Assembly: GCA_013146195.2 (NCBI GenBank)
Contig: CM028377.1
Coordinates: 168,433,824 to 168,497,823 of the forward strand
From: Codonopsis lanceolata
Lineage: Eukaryota > Streptophyta > Magnoliopsida > Asterales > Campanulaceae
Reading direction: 5' to 3'
Length of the DNA: 64,000 bases
Below, piece after piece: positions 44,056-56,070 of the stretch (position 1 is the first letter of the stretch; each line of letters starts with the position of its first letter). Under the pieces are notes generated by a model. The model did not search any database, was not told the DNA's origin, and saw only the letters and a list, made by a program, of their open reading frames with translations. Made by a program: the position numbers and the translations under genes.

Positions 44056-44313
44056 TCCATCCAAAAAATTGGATGGAAAGTTTTAAAATTTTAGAAAAAC
44101 CTAAAAATACTCTTTAAGTACATCACGTGTTACTCACGTGTCTCAGCTTCAGCTTTACCTTTAACACGCATAACTCCATTGCAAATCGAAGAGAGCATTG
44201 TAGATCGGATAGAAGAAAGGTATTAGGGCAGGGGAGATCGAAGCAACTCCATACCTTCTCACCTTCGAGTTCCTGTCCTAATTTATTCATCTCTCCAGCA
44301 AAGCGACAAAGCC

Positions 44314-45127
44314 ATGAGGCAAGGGAGCTCGAATTCAAGTTCATGTAAAGGTAAAGGAGCTTGATTTCCAGTTCAAGTATGTTCAAATGATTTGATTTAA
44401 GAAAGGTATTGTGATTGCACTAATAGGGCTCGTATGTGGACATCATGGATCGAAGAATATCCTGGTATGAGGTTTTTTGGATGCCCAAACTGGAAGGCAC
44501 ATGATTTGCTTATATGAATGTCTGTTTTGATTTGGTTTGAAAAATAGGAAATTGGTATTATTAATTGGTTAATTGGTTAATTTTAGTTATAGTGCAATTA
44601 GGGTTTTAGTTGAAATTCAATCAATCTTATTTTAATGAGTGTTTCTTAGGTACATATGAAAACTTCAATATACTGTTTTTTTCTTTGTTGATATACTATG
44701 TTTCAATTTAGGGCTGAGTTTATCGTTTGGTTCCTATGGAAAAAAAAGTGTAATTTCTTTGTTTATATACTTTGTTTCTTAAGTGTTTGGTTTATTGTTT
44801 GGTTCTTAATAGGATAATGATAGAAAATGTAATTTTTTTGCATGGTATGACCTTCCAATGACTCAAAGAGCAAGAGAGTTGCTCAATGAATTTAAGAACA
44901 AAGAGGCTAAGATGAAGACGATGTCAAACAAGCTTGCAAGGAAAAAAAAAACAATTTCAAATTTAAAAGAAGAGGTTTGGAGATTGAAGGAAGAGAATGT
45001 TATCTTCAAGTCAAAGTTGGTTACCAATAGTTCGAAGGAGAAGGTGATATGTCTATTTGTTGTAATTGTCAGTGGGATCTTAGTATATAAAAATGTTAAA
45101 ATGACTCCCCAATTGATGTTGCCTTAG
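44314..45127 (+). CDS. GRF zinc-finger, coiled-coil, membrane-anchored protein in MULE
   Basis: A three-exon model gives one continuous frame. Exon 1 is ATG 44314 to 44350 (MRQGSSNSSSCK). Exon 2, from 44402, reads YCDCTNRARMWTSW, PGMRFFGCPNWK, the first half of a zf-GRF domain with Cys-x-Cys and GC. Exon 3, from about 44815, reads DNDRKCNFFAWYDLPMTQRA, supplying the last Cys and the F-W-D end. A charged heptad-rich coiled coil (LLNEFKNKEAKMKTMSNKLA to LKEENVIFKSKL) and a hydrophobic helix (VICLFVVIVSGILVY) follow, then a stop. Exon 2 to 3 seems to use a GC donor (AAG|GCACAT) and intron 1 is only about 51 bp, so the model is uncertain and the gene may be decayed. Proteins of this layout are common in plants, and the function is unknown. 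Confidence 0.55.
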
Positions 45128-45841
45128 GCTGAATTCCATAATCTATTGGTTATGTGATAGTGAACGTTGGGATAATGTTTCACTTCTTGGTATGTAGTAT
45201 CAATAATTATGTTAATGGAAGTTATGTAAGGTTATTTACATTTCTTGTGTTTTCACTGAAAAAGCAAATGACAGTATTTGGCTTGATTTGTCAATTTGTT
45301 GTGGTAGTGTATATTGGGACAATGCTATGAGTTGTCTATTTGTTGTCATTTTTAGTGGGCTCTTAGTGTATAAAAATGTCAAACATGATTACACAATCTA
45401 CCAATAAATAAAGTGACATTACATGCCATCATACACCAAAAACTTCATGCCATCATACACCAATAAATAAAGTGACAATCTACCAATAAAAATGTCAAAC
45501 ATGATTACACAATCAACCAAGAAATAAAGTGACATTACATGTCAAACATGTATCAAATTTATTTCAATGTTTTACATGCCATCATATACCAAAAACTTCA
45601 ACTTGTTTTACAGGCCAATTAACTGCAGAAATGTACTAAAAAAAAAACCCCATGTTTTACATGTACATCAACCATTAGCAAAAACTGGACAAATGTACCA
45701 AAACTAACCCCTTGTTTTACATGCCATCATACACCATCTCATAAGCAAAAACTGCACAAATGTATCAAAACTAACCCTCTATGTTAGTTCCCATCATTGT
45801 CAAGTAGCAAAAAACTAGACATTACTAGCTAAGCAACATGT
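45128..45841. other. MULE interior between the convergent genes
   Basis: Contains tandem-like repeats of GTCAAACATGATTACACAAT and TGCCATCATACACCA (about 45380-45740). No coding frame. It is the shared 3' region of both MULE genes. Confidence 0.6.
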
Positions 45842-48800
45842 CTAATCAATCTCTACTGTGATTCCATTTAACTCCTTGCTCTTCTTCCTCCATATTGCAA
45901 GCTTACTCCTTTCTGACCTTCTGATTTGTCCCCCCTTCTTTACTTTTACTCTCTTGATTACAGCTGCAGTTGGCACTTTTTGATTCACAACTTCATTGTT
46001 CTGTTGTTCACTCATTCCTATAGTTGTAACTTGTTGACTCACAACTTCAGTTTCACTCCTAGCTCTAACAACTTTGCCACCTCTTTTCATTGGTGAACCC
46101 TTTGGTAAACTTCTAAAGCTTTTCTGGCTGAATTGAGTTGGAGCAGGGGCATTGAATTCCACATCCATCTGAGTTGTAATGGCATACAATGAGACAATAG
46201 CAATAAACTGGAAAAATACAAATTATGCATTTAATATACTTGAGTTGATTGAGTTGCAGTTGGTGGATTGAAATGTGCACTTGTATTAGTTCCAGTAGGT
46301 GTAGCTTGTTCCCTTCCCAGTAACCATAATTAAAAAAATGTTAAGATAATAACAACAAACTAGGGAAGAGAAGTTATAAGATGAATGAAATGTACCGAAG
46401 TGGATTGAGCTGTAGTATGTGCATTTGTATTAGTTGCAGTAGGTATAGATTGTTCCCCTCCCTATAACCACAATTTCGTTCTTGAAGATGTTAAGATAAT
46501 AGCAACAAACTAGGGAAGGGAAGTTATAAGATGCATGAAATGTACCATAGTTGATTGAGCTGCAATATGTGCATTTGCATTAGTTGCAATAGGTGTAGCT
46601 TGTTCCCCTCCATGTAACCACAATTTCAAATACATTAGATTCAGTTTGAAACTAAAGAATACCTAACAAACAAACTAATATAAAACATAATTTACCTCAG
46701 AAGTCCCAGAAGCAGTTGCCAACTTCTTTTTGGGGCATGTTCTCTGATTGTGCCCAATCCCAAAACAGAATTTACATCTCATTACCCTCCCTTTCCTTGA
46801 CAAGCCCTATTTCTGTGGATGATCTGCATTTGACTGAGTTGGTTTACCCTTTTTTCTTCATGTGTAGCTTTAATTCTGCATCTTCTAGGTCTACCAGGCA
46901 TTTTCCTATTTTGAGCAATTAGCAAAGGCTTTTTGCTGGACTTTGGCCATTGATCTTCACCACTGATTGGCTTCAGAGAGTATGCATAAGCTTTCAAAAA
47001 GCTTGTCTTAAGGTAGCAGTCATCTAAATATTTTTCTGGTCTATCACCTTTTTGTAAGATGGCAGCTATAGCATGGGTACAAGGAATACCACTTAGTTGC
47101 CATTTTCTACAACTGCAAGTCCACTTGTCCATGTTAACCACATAACCTTCTTTTCTATATCCCACCTCAAACTCCCCATCCCCATTGTAAATTGAAGTCC
47201 AAAACTTCACTTCCTCTTTGTTTTTCTCCAAGATTTTCTTGATAGTAGGACAGTAATCATCATAATGCTTCATCATCCAATCTCTCATTTTCTCCAACCT
47301 AGCCATCATGTACAACCTTATCTCTTCTAACATGTAAATGATTGGCTTAACTCTAAACTCCACAATTGTGCCATTGAAAGCCTCTTGCCATGTTATTATC
47401 TACATTGTCAACCTTTATTTCAGTCTTGAAGAAAGCCCTGCAGAATTGCCCTAGGTATCTCTTCATGAACCCATAATATGTTGCCTCATCAAGATCTTTC
47501 ATTTTCTCCAATTCTTTTTGCATTTGATTCTCATTACTTGCATACACCACAGCCCAAAAAGCCTTTCTCAATTCACCACCCTTGCCTTTCTCAATTCACC
47601 ACCCTTGAAATCCTTCTTCTAGTTGCTATAAATGTGCCTTGCACAATTTCTGTGCTCAACAAAAGGTAAAAGCCCATGTACTGCCTCCATAAGGCCCTTC
47701 TGTTGATCAGTTATCACAACCCATCCATCACCACTTCCTAAATCCAAATCATCTTTTAACATCTGAATGAACCACTTCCAAGAGTTTTTGTTATCAACCT
47801 GCACCATAGCCCATGCCACAGGAAACATCTAATTGTTGGCATCCCTTCCTATTGCAACTAGTAATTCCCCTTTACAAATCCCTTTCAATTAGAAACATCC
47901 ATCAAGCCCCAGAACATGCCTACACCCATATAAGAACCCCTTCTTCAATGCACCAAAGCATATGTAAATCTTTGAAAAATATTCTTTATCAGTGGTTGGA
48001 TGAACCCATTTTTCTATTTCCACAGTACTACCCTCATTTCTTCTTTTTAATTCTTTTATGTAATTCCAAAGTTTAGCATAGTGGCCATCAAGTGATCCCA
48101 TCTCTTCACCAAGAACTCTAGCCTAGCTCTTAAGCACATACATAAACTAACAGTCAACTGATGATTGTCCATCACATCTTTCTTAAAATATTTTAACTTC
48201 CATTTAGGGTTACTCAAAATTTGTTGTTGATACATTTTTGCTAGCCAACCAACTGAACAACATCTACTCTTGAAATTCTTTCCACACTGATGGACTGTAC
48301 ACATAGTTTTGATTTGAAATGTTGTTTCATCACGAATAGTGCTTGCCCATATTTCCCAAGTACAAACATTTGAATTCACACACTGAACATGGACCCTTTT
48401 CGTATCATTTACCAGAAACTTTATGTCATACCCATTCACACAACCATAATCCCTAATTGCATCCCTAAACTCTTGCACATTAGTGAAAGTTTCATGCAAG
48501 CTAAACTCCCTATTCTTCATGTTACATTTAGGGTTACACCTAGGGAATTTTTGTCTCTTAACTCTCAGCCCATTATCATCGTCTTCACTGCCACTATCAG
48601 AATCAGGAGGAAAGTATGCATCCCTCTCATCAAACACCATCTCATGAGCATCCTGATCAACATTAACTAATTCATCATTGGTCTCACCTCCTGTTTTAGC
48701 CTCCTTAAAATTATATGAAAAACATTTTCTTTTAATTCCAATAGCCTTGGACTTCACATTACCTTTGCCCTTAAAGGCAATCAAGTTCCTCCTAGCAGTA

Positions 48801-48985
48801 AGTAGCTCATCATCATTGAGGTCATATAGGTCCTCATCTTCCAAACTACATTCTGATGAATCGTCATCCCCACTACATGAAGAACCTATATAGTCAGCAT
48901 CACTAATGATGTCAAGTTCTCGTTCCCCAACCTCATGTAAGACAAAGATCTCTATTTGTCCTAACTCTTCACCTACCTTCATCAA
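45842..48985 (-). pseudogene. MULE transposase (mudrA-like), broken
   Basis: From the 48985 side: an acidic N-terminus, a MuDR/PMD region (FRDAIRDYGCVNGYDIKFLV, CTWEIWASTIRDETTFQIKT, MCTVHQCGKNFKSRCCSVGW), the MULE catalytic core (LGLDGCF with the first Asp; VVITDQQKGLMEAVHG with the second; FVEHRNCARHIYSN), a SWIM finger (WTCSCRKWQLSGIPCTHA) and a CCHC knuckle (CKFCFGIGHNQRTCP, about 46735-46780). Defects: a 1-nt loss near 48115, stops near 47890, 47832 and 47622, a 23-bp tandem duplication near 47570-47610 and a 1-nt shift near 47375. Small tandemly repeated exons and a last exon (45842-46189) with basic C-terminus follow. In an intact relative it would cut and join the TIRs. Confidence 0.88.
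46225..46625 (-). repeat. Tandem exon-like units in MULE transposase tail
   Basis: Three units about 150 bp apart each read, on the minus strand, GGGAACAA(G/T)CTACACCTAC.. (GEQATPT-N-SAH.. type peptide), with AG before and GT(ACATTTC) after. This suggests triplicated small exons plus introns. Confidence 0.65.
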
Positions 48986-50101
48986 TTTATCTCAGTCTCT
49001 ATGGGTATACAATGCCCTAAGACCTGTGTCTTCTGATTTCATAATTGGTACACAATAACACATGGAACTCACGTCAGGTACCCTAACTCATTTACTACTC
49101 TGCTTTTTAACCCAGAAAAACACAAATCTTCTATATCTAATTCCTCCTAGTAATGCAACTTCCCATCATATTTAATTGGCTTTTCATGGAGGAATTCACC
49201 CCCACAATGACATTTCACAGCAACTTTCATATTTTTTGCAAGTTTAACAAAAAAAGGGCAAGGGGACCATCATAATGAGACAAAACATACTGTAGCTAGC
49301 CATATACTACTTCCATATTAAACAAAAAAGTGGTGGGGAAGGTGGGACAACCTACATTTTAAAAAAAACACTTGGGAAGGGGGCCAATGGCCAACTAGAA
49401 TATTAATACACTAGTGGGGGACAAAACCTTTAACAAAACTTTTTTTTGTGACCATGTCATTTACAAAATTTATTTTAAAAAGCACATATATAAGATAAAT
49501 TCATGCATGCATACACGTTCAAGTAACAAAACCCAAATATTTCCAATGACAAACAAAAGCCCTAATTTTACATAACATAAACCTAACAAATTTTACAAAA
49601 CATGAAGAAAAACCCTAATTTATGCACATTGTATCTAAATCGAAGAATACTAACCAATTTCATTATGTTACACAATACAAACCATACTCTATAACATAAA
49701 TTAGGACAAATGACGATAAGTTTTACAAGAAACCAATAAGATAGATAATATGAAAACACGATAACACGAACATTGTTGACATGCTATAACATAAAATTTG
49801 TATAAAAGTATAAAGGTCAAGGGTTTGTTTATGCTTGCCTTCGATCCTTTGAGCTTCAAACCCAGTAATGTCTTGCAATCGATTGACAAATCTTCGTTCT
49901 CTTCCGGATGATCAAATTTAATCAATCCCTTCGTTCCTTCGTTCCTTTGTTCCCTTGCTTTACTTTTCATCTATACTTGTGAAATGAGGAAGAATAACCC
50001 GACTAACTTGACTTACTTGGTTTCAATATGTGCAGGCAAACAAAATAAAGGGCATTGATGTCTTTTTGATCATTTTCATCCAAGATAACAAACGGAAAGG
50101 A
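48986..50101 (-). other. MULE 5' region upstream of transposase
   Basis: Non-coding sequence between the transposase ATG and the right TIR. The open frame at 49701-49970 (minus) lacks recognisable features; it could be a leader exon. Confidence 0.5.
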
Positions 50102-50219
50102 GGTAAAGTGACCAATTTGTTATATGTGGTGAAGTACAATGATGAAATAGAAAAAAAATTATAGAGTGATCATATTGCAAAAAGCTGGAAAGTAGGGTGA
50201 CCAATTTATGATTTAAGCC
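50102..50219 (-). repeat. MULE right TIR
   Basis: Inverted match to 43937-44055. It ends at GGTTTAAGCC-equivalent GATTTAAGCC before ATTTTTATT. Expected to promote the transposase gene. Confidence 0.9.
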
Positions 50220-50636
50220 ATTTTTATTTCCCAAAGCCAATCAATTAAGACATTTGCATGTAATTCTAAAAATCACAACAATTTTTTTCTTTTTTGGGGG
50301 CTCTGTCGCTTTGAGACCGTAGAAGTTAGTGAACATGGTGAGAGACTTCTAGCTGTCTTAATTTGTTCCATATCATAAAAAGTAATGGGTTTACCCATTA
50401 AACGTCAATACAAGACGAATTCAAGAACTTAGTTATATTCGTTTTGAGTTCACCAATGTGTCTGAAGACTCCGGTTTCCACCATAAATAAAAGGTATACA
50501 TCCATTTAGGCTCTGTTTGTTTCACGGAAAATCATTTCCAGAAAATGATTTCCGGAAAATGAAATGATTTCATTTTCAGGTGTTTGGTAAATCTTTTGAA
50601 AATATTTCAGAAAATATTTACGAGTGTTTGACAAAG

Positions 50637-51170
50637 TTAAACCATACAACAATCGATGAAGTTGGCAGACATGATCAGGTTTTGAAGGATCGATAAACCC
50701 GGAGGTTGAGACATGTAAACTGTTTCATCGAGGAACCCATAAAAGAAGGCATTGTTAACATCAAGTTGACGAATAGACCAACCACGAGAAACAACAATGG
50801 ACAGAACTGTGCGAATGGTGGTTGGTTTGACGACGGGACTAAATGTCTCAGAATAGTCGATGTCGGGTTGTTGATGGAATCCCTTGGCTACAAGACGTGG
50901 TTTGTAGCGATCAAAGGTGCCATCGACGCGACGTTTAACACGATACACCATTTTACAACCAACAAGGTTCATGGACCGTGTACGTTGAACCAAGGTCCAG
51001 GTGCCATTGTGAATGAGAGCATTGATTTCATCTGTCATTGCATGACGCCACTGCGGGATTTTATTTGCACTGGAGAAACAAGTTGGTTCGACAATGGGGT
51101 CAGACACAGTGCACATGGATACATTTGGTAAATATTTGGTGGATGGTTTAGGGTGAGGACGTAAACACAT
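50637..51170 (-). pseudogene. Copia RT, N-terminal part
   Basis: Frame gives QWRHAMTDEINALIHNGTWT, CKMVYRVKRRVDGTFDRYK, LVAKGFHQQPDIDYSETFSP, IRQLDVNNAFFYGFLDETVY and SQPPGL, then stops being RT-like at about 50640. The catalytic YVDD region is deleted. Confidence 0.85.
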
Positions 51171-52445
51171 GATATGAGTTCACTGTGGAGGTGGAGTGGA
51201 AGGATTGGAGTCGGGTGGAGTTGAGGAAGGCGCTGAAGGTTGGACTATCGAAGAGGGAGGAACTGAATGTGGAATCGGTGATGCTGGGCTTGGAGTGGAA
51301 GGTGGGACCGTGGATAGTGATGGAGCATCTAAAGGGAGAGTGGGAGGGAGTTGTATTAGTAGTGGGTAGGGGCTGACTGTGAGAGGGAAAACTAGGTAGT
51401 AAGACGGCAGCCCAAGGGAGATTATGAGGGGAAGATGAGCTGGGCATATGATTAAGAATGGAGTGAGAGGAATTTGGAATAGGGCCAAGGATGGACGGAC
51501 CAGCAAACGGATATGTGAACTCATCAAAACGTACGTAATGGGCAATATATAGGCAAGTGTTAGTTGAATCATAACAGCGATAGCCCAAGTGGTTTGAGCT
51601 GTACCCGAGAAAAACACATGGGGAAGATTGAAAAGACATCTTGTGACGATTGTAAGGACGCAGATGAGGATAACAGAGGCAACCAAAAATTTTGAGGAAA
51701 GAATAGTCAGGCCTGACTTTGAATAAACACTCATACGGTGATAAGTTGCGAGACACACGAGAGGGCATTCTATTTATCAGATAGACTGCAGCGTCGAACG
51801 CAAATTCCTAAAATCTGAACAGGAGTAGAACTTTGGGCAAGGAGTGAAAGACCCGTTTCAACGATATGACGGTGACGTCGCTCAACTGAGCCATTTTGTG
51901 CATGAGTATGAGGGCATGGAATACGATGATGGACGCCACATGATTTAAAAAATGAATTGAGAGGACGATATTCACCACCCCAATCACTTTGAACAGATTT
52001 TATCTTAGTACTAAACTGACGTTCAACATAAAGTTGGAATTGTTTAAATATATTCAAGACGACAGATTTTCGTTGCATAGGATATTACCAAGTAAATTTG
52101 GAGAAGTCATCGACAATAATAACGAACTATTTATTACCATTAGAAGAAGGAATAGAGAGGGTCCCCATACATCGGTAAAAACTAAATCAAGAAGAGAACT
52201 ACTAGAAGTTTTATTCGAAGAAAGCGGGAATCTAGCTGACTTGTTAAGTTGGCAAGCGTTACATAAAGAACTAAGGGAAGGGGAGGAGCAAGCTAGGTGT
52301 AGAGGTCGTCTTTACTCGGACCGGAGAGAAGAGTTTGCTTAGTGACCTGATCCTTGACACAAAAAAAGATGGGTGAAATTCAAAATAAACCTTATTATTG
52401 TTGGTAAATTGATGGACAGAAAGTAGGGACTTAGAGATAAATGGT
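51148..52445 (-). pseudogene. Copia GAG-pre-integrase and integrase
   Basis: From 52445: ISKSLLSVHQFTNNNKVYFE, a CNACQLNKSARFP finger, KSVQSDWGGEYRPLNSFFKS, HTHAQNGSVERRHRHIVETG, then NLSPYECLFKVRPDYSFLKI and the GYRCYD C-terminal region, ending in a Ser/Pro-rich linker. Several frameshifts (for example near 51770) and a stop. The solo LTR lies just upstream. Confidence 0.82.
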
Positions 52446-54254
52446 TGTGGGTCGCCCGGGCTGCGCCCTTGGTTAGGGGTGCGCGTACGTGCGGATGCGG
52501 GACATCCACTGCTCTCGTTCCACACTCCCTTGTTTAGGGGAAGACGAAATCAAAAGTGCGAGAGGAGTGCTGTCTAAGATAGCGCGTTGGAATGCGCCTC
52601 GGTTGACTTAAGTGGATTTTTGATCCAATATGGGAACTTGTGGTTTCCCGTATCAAGTTATCCATTTTTTAGGGGATACCAGGATATGAGAATGCATCAC
52701 CCTTTCATTCCCATTTTCCCTTTTTTAGGGGAAAACAGAAAAGTGCAAAAAAGGATGTTGCGACGCCCCCACTATGGATTTTATTAAAAATAGCCTTATG
52801 GCCCGTTTCGGATCACTATGGGAGCTTTGGGCTTCCCGCATCAAGTTAGCCCTTTTTTAGGGGATATCAGGATATGGAAATACATCACCCTTCCATTCTC
52901 ATTTTCCTTTTTTTAGGGGAAAACAGAAAAGTGCAAAGAAGGAGTGTTGCGAGACCCCACTGGATCCAAAAAGTTTTAGAGTCGCCATCTTTATTTTAAG
53001 GCAAAAATAAAGCAAAACCAGAAAAAAAGGAAACCAGAGATAGGAAGCGGGTTCGGAGGCTAAGTTACAAGTTGGGAAGGTGCTAGGCACCCAACTCGCC
53101 CTTTCGGTCTCAAAATAGTTTTTGGCTAAAGTATGCTTATTGTTATATTTATTTAGCAAATAAATAAAGCATTAAAAGATAGGAAAATAAAACAAATACA
53201 TCCATGGCTACATTATTTACGGATTTGCAGCCATTTCCTTACAATAATTACAAATGTATTTAAAAATATTTGGTCATTATAACGACTTTTTTTTACATAA
53301 TATTTCCTATTCTAATTCGGGCAGCACAATGGCTCATATTGACTACATTGGGCCGGATTTAAATAATAATTTTTATAAATAATAAATAAATAAATAAATA
53401 AGTAAATAAATAAATAAAACGCCCTTAAAGGCTATTTCCTTTTAGAGCGGTAGTGTGCTCACTCTGTCCTTCAGGGAGAGAGAGTCTTTTTTTTGTGTGT
53501 TTTTGTTGTGATTCGGACAGAATGACTGCTTATTTTGGATGACTTTGGCTCGTTCACTCGGGTAGAATGACGGCTTATTTTGGAAGGTTTTGGCCTTTTT
53601 GGTTGGGCGGAATAACGACTTACTTTTTTGTGTTTTTCAGCTCATTACTCGGGCAGAGTAACGACTTACTTTATGGATTTTGGGCCGAGGAAGTAAGGTG
53701 GATACCTAACTAAAAGGCTAGGGATCACTTTTAACCGGTTGATTTGTGTTTTGGCGGAGTTTGGGCGGGGTTTAGAAGCTTTGGTGGGATGCACACACCT
53801 ATCTCACTTCTCTCACTAATATCTCGGCGTTGTTGAGACGCGGAGAGTTTCACAGCATTTCTTTGCGGATGAATTGGTGTGCTGAAAGGGGAGCCCAGCA
53901 CCTCTATTTATAGTAGGAAGGAGGGATTCATCGGGAATTATAAATTCCTCTCAGTTGAAAAAACTGTACACCAAATTCCCGACTTGTACAATGCGTTAAC
54001 GAGAGTGCTATCAGGGAGCATGGCGCCGACACCACCTTGGCATGGCGCGGCGCCCAATCACCTTTTAGGCCGCACCATGCTCCTATTCAACTTCCATTTT
54101 TGGCATTTTCACCCCTCGAACTTTACTGTTTTGCGCATCCTGCTTTGCCTTTCGCATTTTCGACTCCTGCAACTTGACATTTGTTAAGTTTAAGCAGTTC
54201 TTGATATCACATGTCAGAGTCACATACCAGGGGTACGAAATTGAGGTGTCTACA
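52446..54254 (-). repeat. Solo LTR (probably gypsy type), 1.8 kb
   Basis: On the minus strand it begins TGTAGACACCTCAATTTCG at 54254 and ends ..GGGCGACCCACA at 52446. Target flanks ATGGT (52441-52445) and ATGGC (54255-54259) match 4 of 5. The copia frame LHVP|FISKSLLSVHQF resumes cleanly when it is skipped. It contains a 190-bp tandem duplication (about 52620-52985; TTTTAGGGGATA and AACAGAAAAGTGCAAA) and an (AAAT)n tract near 53380-53420. No PBS, PPT or coding sequence, hence solo. Confidence 0.75.
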
Positions 54255-55435
54255 ATGGCACATGTAAGACATTATTTAAATGAAAAGACCGAGAAGGAGT
54301 AGACATAGACAAGGAACCAGTATGAGCAATAGGAAGTCCCTTACCATTTCCAATATGCATACTATCAGTGCCAATATAGTCATCAACCTGCGATAATGCA
54401 GAGAGATCAGGAGTCACATGGTGAGAAGCACCCATGTTAGGGAACCAACTGTAAGAGGAAGGAGGACGCGTGAGTATAGTGGGTTACCGGAGGAGGAGGT
54501 GGCATAGGGCGACTGTAGCAGTTGACGGGTGTATGGTTGGTACCACCACAGAAAGGGCATGGAGGTCGAGAGGGAAAAGAGGAGTGGCGGTGTGGGAAAG
54601 AGTAGTTTCCACTAGAACGTCCTCGACCATGACCTCGTGAGTGCCGACCACGTCCACGGAAGGAGGAATGACTGCCACGGTTGGAAAAATGGGCAGCTGG
54701 GGAAGGTGAAGACGGGTTTGGCAAGGGATCATGGTTGGACGTGGAGATTGTGAGGGAAGACACGGGGTCACGGTTAAGGAACTCATGACTCAGAAGGAGG
54801 CTGTGGAGTTCATGGAAGGTGACAGGTTTGGCACGAGCGGAGAAAGTTGTGACAAGAGGTTTAAATTCAGAATTAAGGCCACGAAAAACGTAGATGTTAA
54901 ACTGGGTCGCATTAATGTGATGGCCACCGCAGCATTCATACGCAAAGCCTTTGGCTTGTTGGAGATAGGTGGTGACAATACTATCTCCTTGACGGAGATC
55001 ATGAAGATTGGCATGGAGGTTAAGGATACGTGTATGGGTGGGAGAAGCAAAGGTGACAGTGAGGGCAGTCCAGAGAGCATGGGAGGAAGTGCAACCTACG
55101 GCCATTGGAATAACACTTTCGGATAGAGTGGAGATAAGCATACTCATAATGGTTTGATCTTGCACAAACCAAGTTTGGTAGGCAGGATTTGGTTGAGGTT
55201 CAGCATCCTTATCGGCAGGGAGATGGGTGGGTGGGGGAAGATTGCTACCATCAATAAAGCCAGTAAGCTTTTGGCCACGGAGGAAGGGAAGCATTTGTGT
55301 CTTCCAGTAGAGGAAATTAGTGCCCGTGAGTTTAAGAGAAAGGAAGTGATGTGCAGAGTTAAGGGAGGGAACGGTCAGACTTGAAGTGGAGGAATTACTA
55401 GATTGGGCCATTGTACCTACCTGCTCTGATACCAA
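54255..55435 (-). pseudogene. Copia gag and protease start
   Basis: 332-aa Gag frame (54437-55435): HHFLSLKLTGTNFLYWKTQM, AYQTWFVQDQTIMSMLISTL, FRGLNSEFKPLVTTFSARAK, an RG-rich tract and a knuckle-like CPFCGGTNHTPVNC. The frame is then broken, and 54250-54435 gives protease sequence MGASHHVTPD, GNGKGLPIAHTG and LNNVLHVPL before the inserted LTR. The Gag frame itself is intact from MVSEQVGTMAQ (or the inner MAQSSNSS) on. Confidence 0.85.
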
Positions 55436-55590
55436 GTTAAACCAACAGATATAACTCTAATGCAAAGAATATTATTATCCCACAAATTATGTAGGAGCAG
55501 GTACATTGATTTATATATACACTAAGAGTGAGTACACTAAAGGAGATAAGAATAACATGTGATCTAGATAGGAAAGTATCTTTAATAGAT

Positions 55591-56070
55591 AAATACAAAA
55601 GCTATGATAGAGTATCTTTAATATTAATGCACATATTGAATATAAGATGATGTTGAACTTTAAATCATTTTTCTTTAGTAACCCTCAATTTATTATTAGT
55701 GATGTCAAATCATTAAGGTCCATCTTTTTTTAATCTCACAATTACAAGTAAAAAATTGATAATTGATATGAAAAAAACGTTTTAAAATAGAAAATGGACA
55801 ATGTTTTGGATATCCCTAGAAAATGTTACGGAAAACTATATATGAATAAATACAAAAAATATATTATAATATTAATGCTCATATTGAATATAAGATATTG
55901 TTGAACTTTAAGTAATTTTTCTTTAGTAACCCTTAATTTATCATTAGTGGTATTAAATCAATGTCTATCTTTTTTAATCTCACAATTACATTATTTTTTT
56001 TATAATTGATATGAAAAAAATATTTTAAAATGGAAAATTGACAATGTTTAGGATTTCCCTAAATAATTTA
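55591..56070. repeat. About 260-bp tandem repeat in PIF-like element
   Basis: Two copies from about 55588 and 55845 share AATATTAATG(C)(A/T)CATATTGAA, GTTGAACTTTAA, TTTTTCTTTAGTAACCCT and TTTTAATCTCACAATTACA. Non-coding. Confidence 0.75.

Larger units (their letters stand above)
43937..50219. mobile_element. Complete MULE (Mutator-like element) with two convergent genes
   Basis: 6,283 bp bounded by about 118-bp TIRs: 43937-44055 and, inverted, 50102-50219. Both start GGCTTAAATCATAA and share CTACTTTCCA, AATATGATCACTCTA and CATTGTACTTCACCA. Flanked by an exact 9-bp duplication ATTTTTATT (43928-43936 and 50220-50228), as expected for Mutator. It carries a mudrA-type transposase gene (minus, 45842-48985) and a convergent GRF-zinc-finger gene (plus, 44314-45127). 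The transposase is broken, so this copy is not autonomous now. Confidence 0.92.
50634..55590 (-). mobile_element. Copia element (Ale/Retrofit-like), 3' deleted
   Basis: Minus-strand order: LTR end, PBS (TGGTATCAGAGC, 55434-55423), gag, protease, integrase, partial RT ending at about 50640. RNase H and most of the 3' LTR are missing. AAGTTAAACCA occurs at 50634-50644 and again at the LTR/PBS edge 55434-55444. A 1.8-kb solo LTR splits the protease-integrase region. Confidence 0.82.

Noticed and set aside
47478..48893. Plus-strand ORFs at 47478, 47813, 48389 and 48678
   Set aside because: Antisense to the MULE transposase, which has recognisable motifs on the minus strand.
54484..55384. Alternative-frame ORFs over copia gag
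   Set aside because: Shadows of the 332-aa Gag frame.
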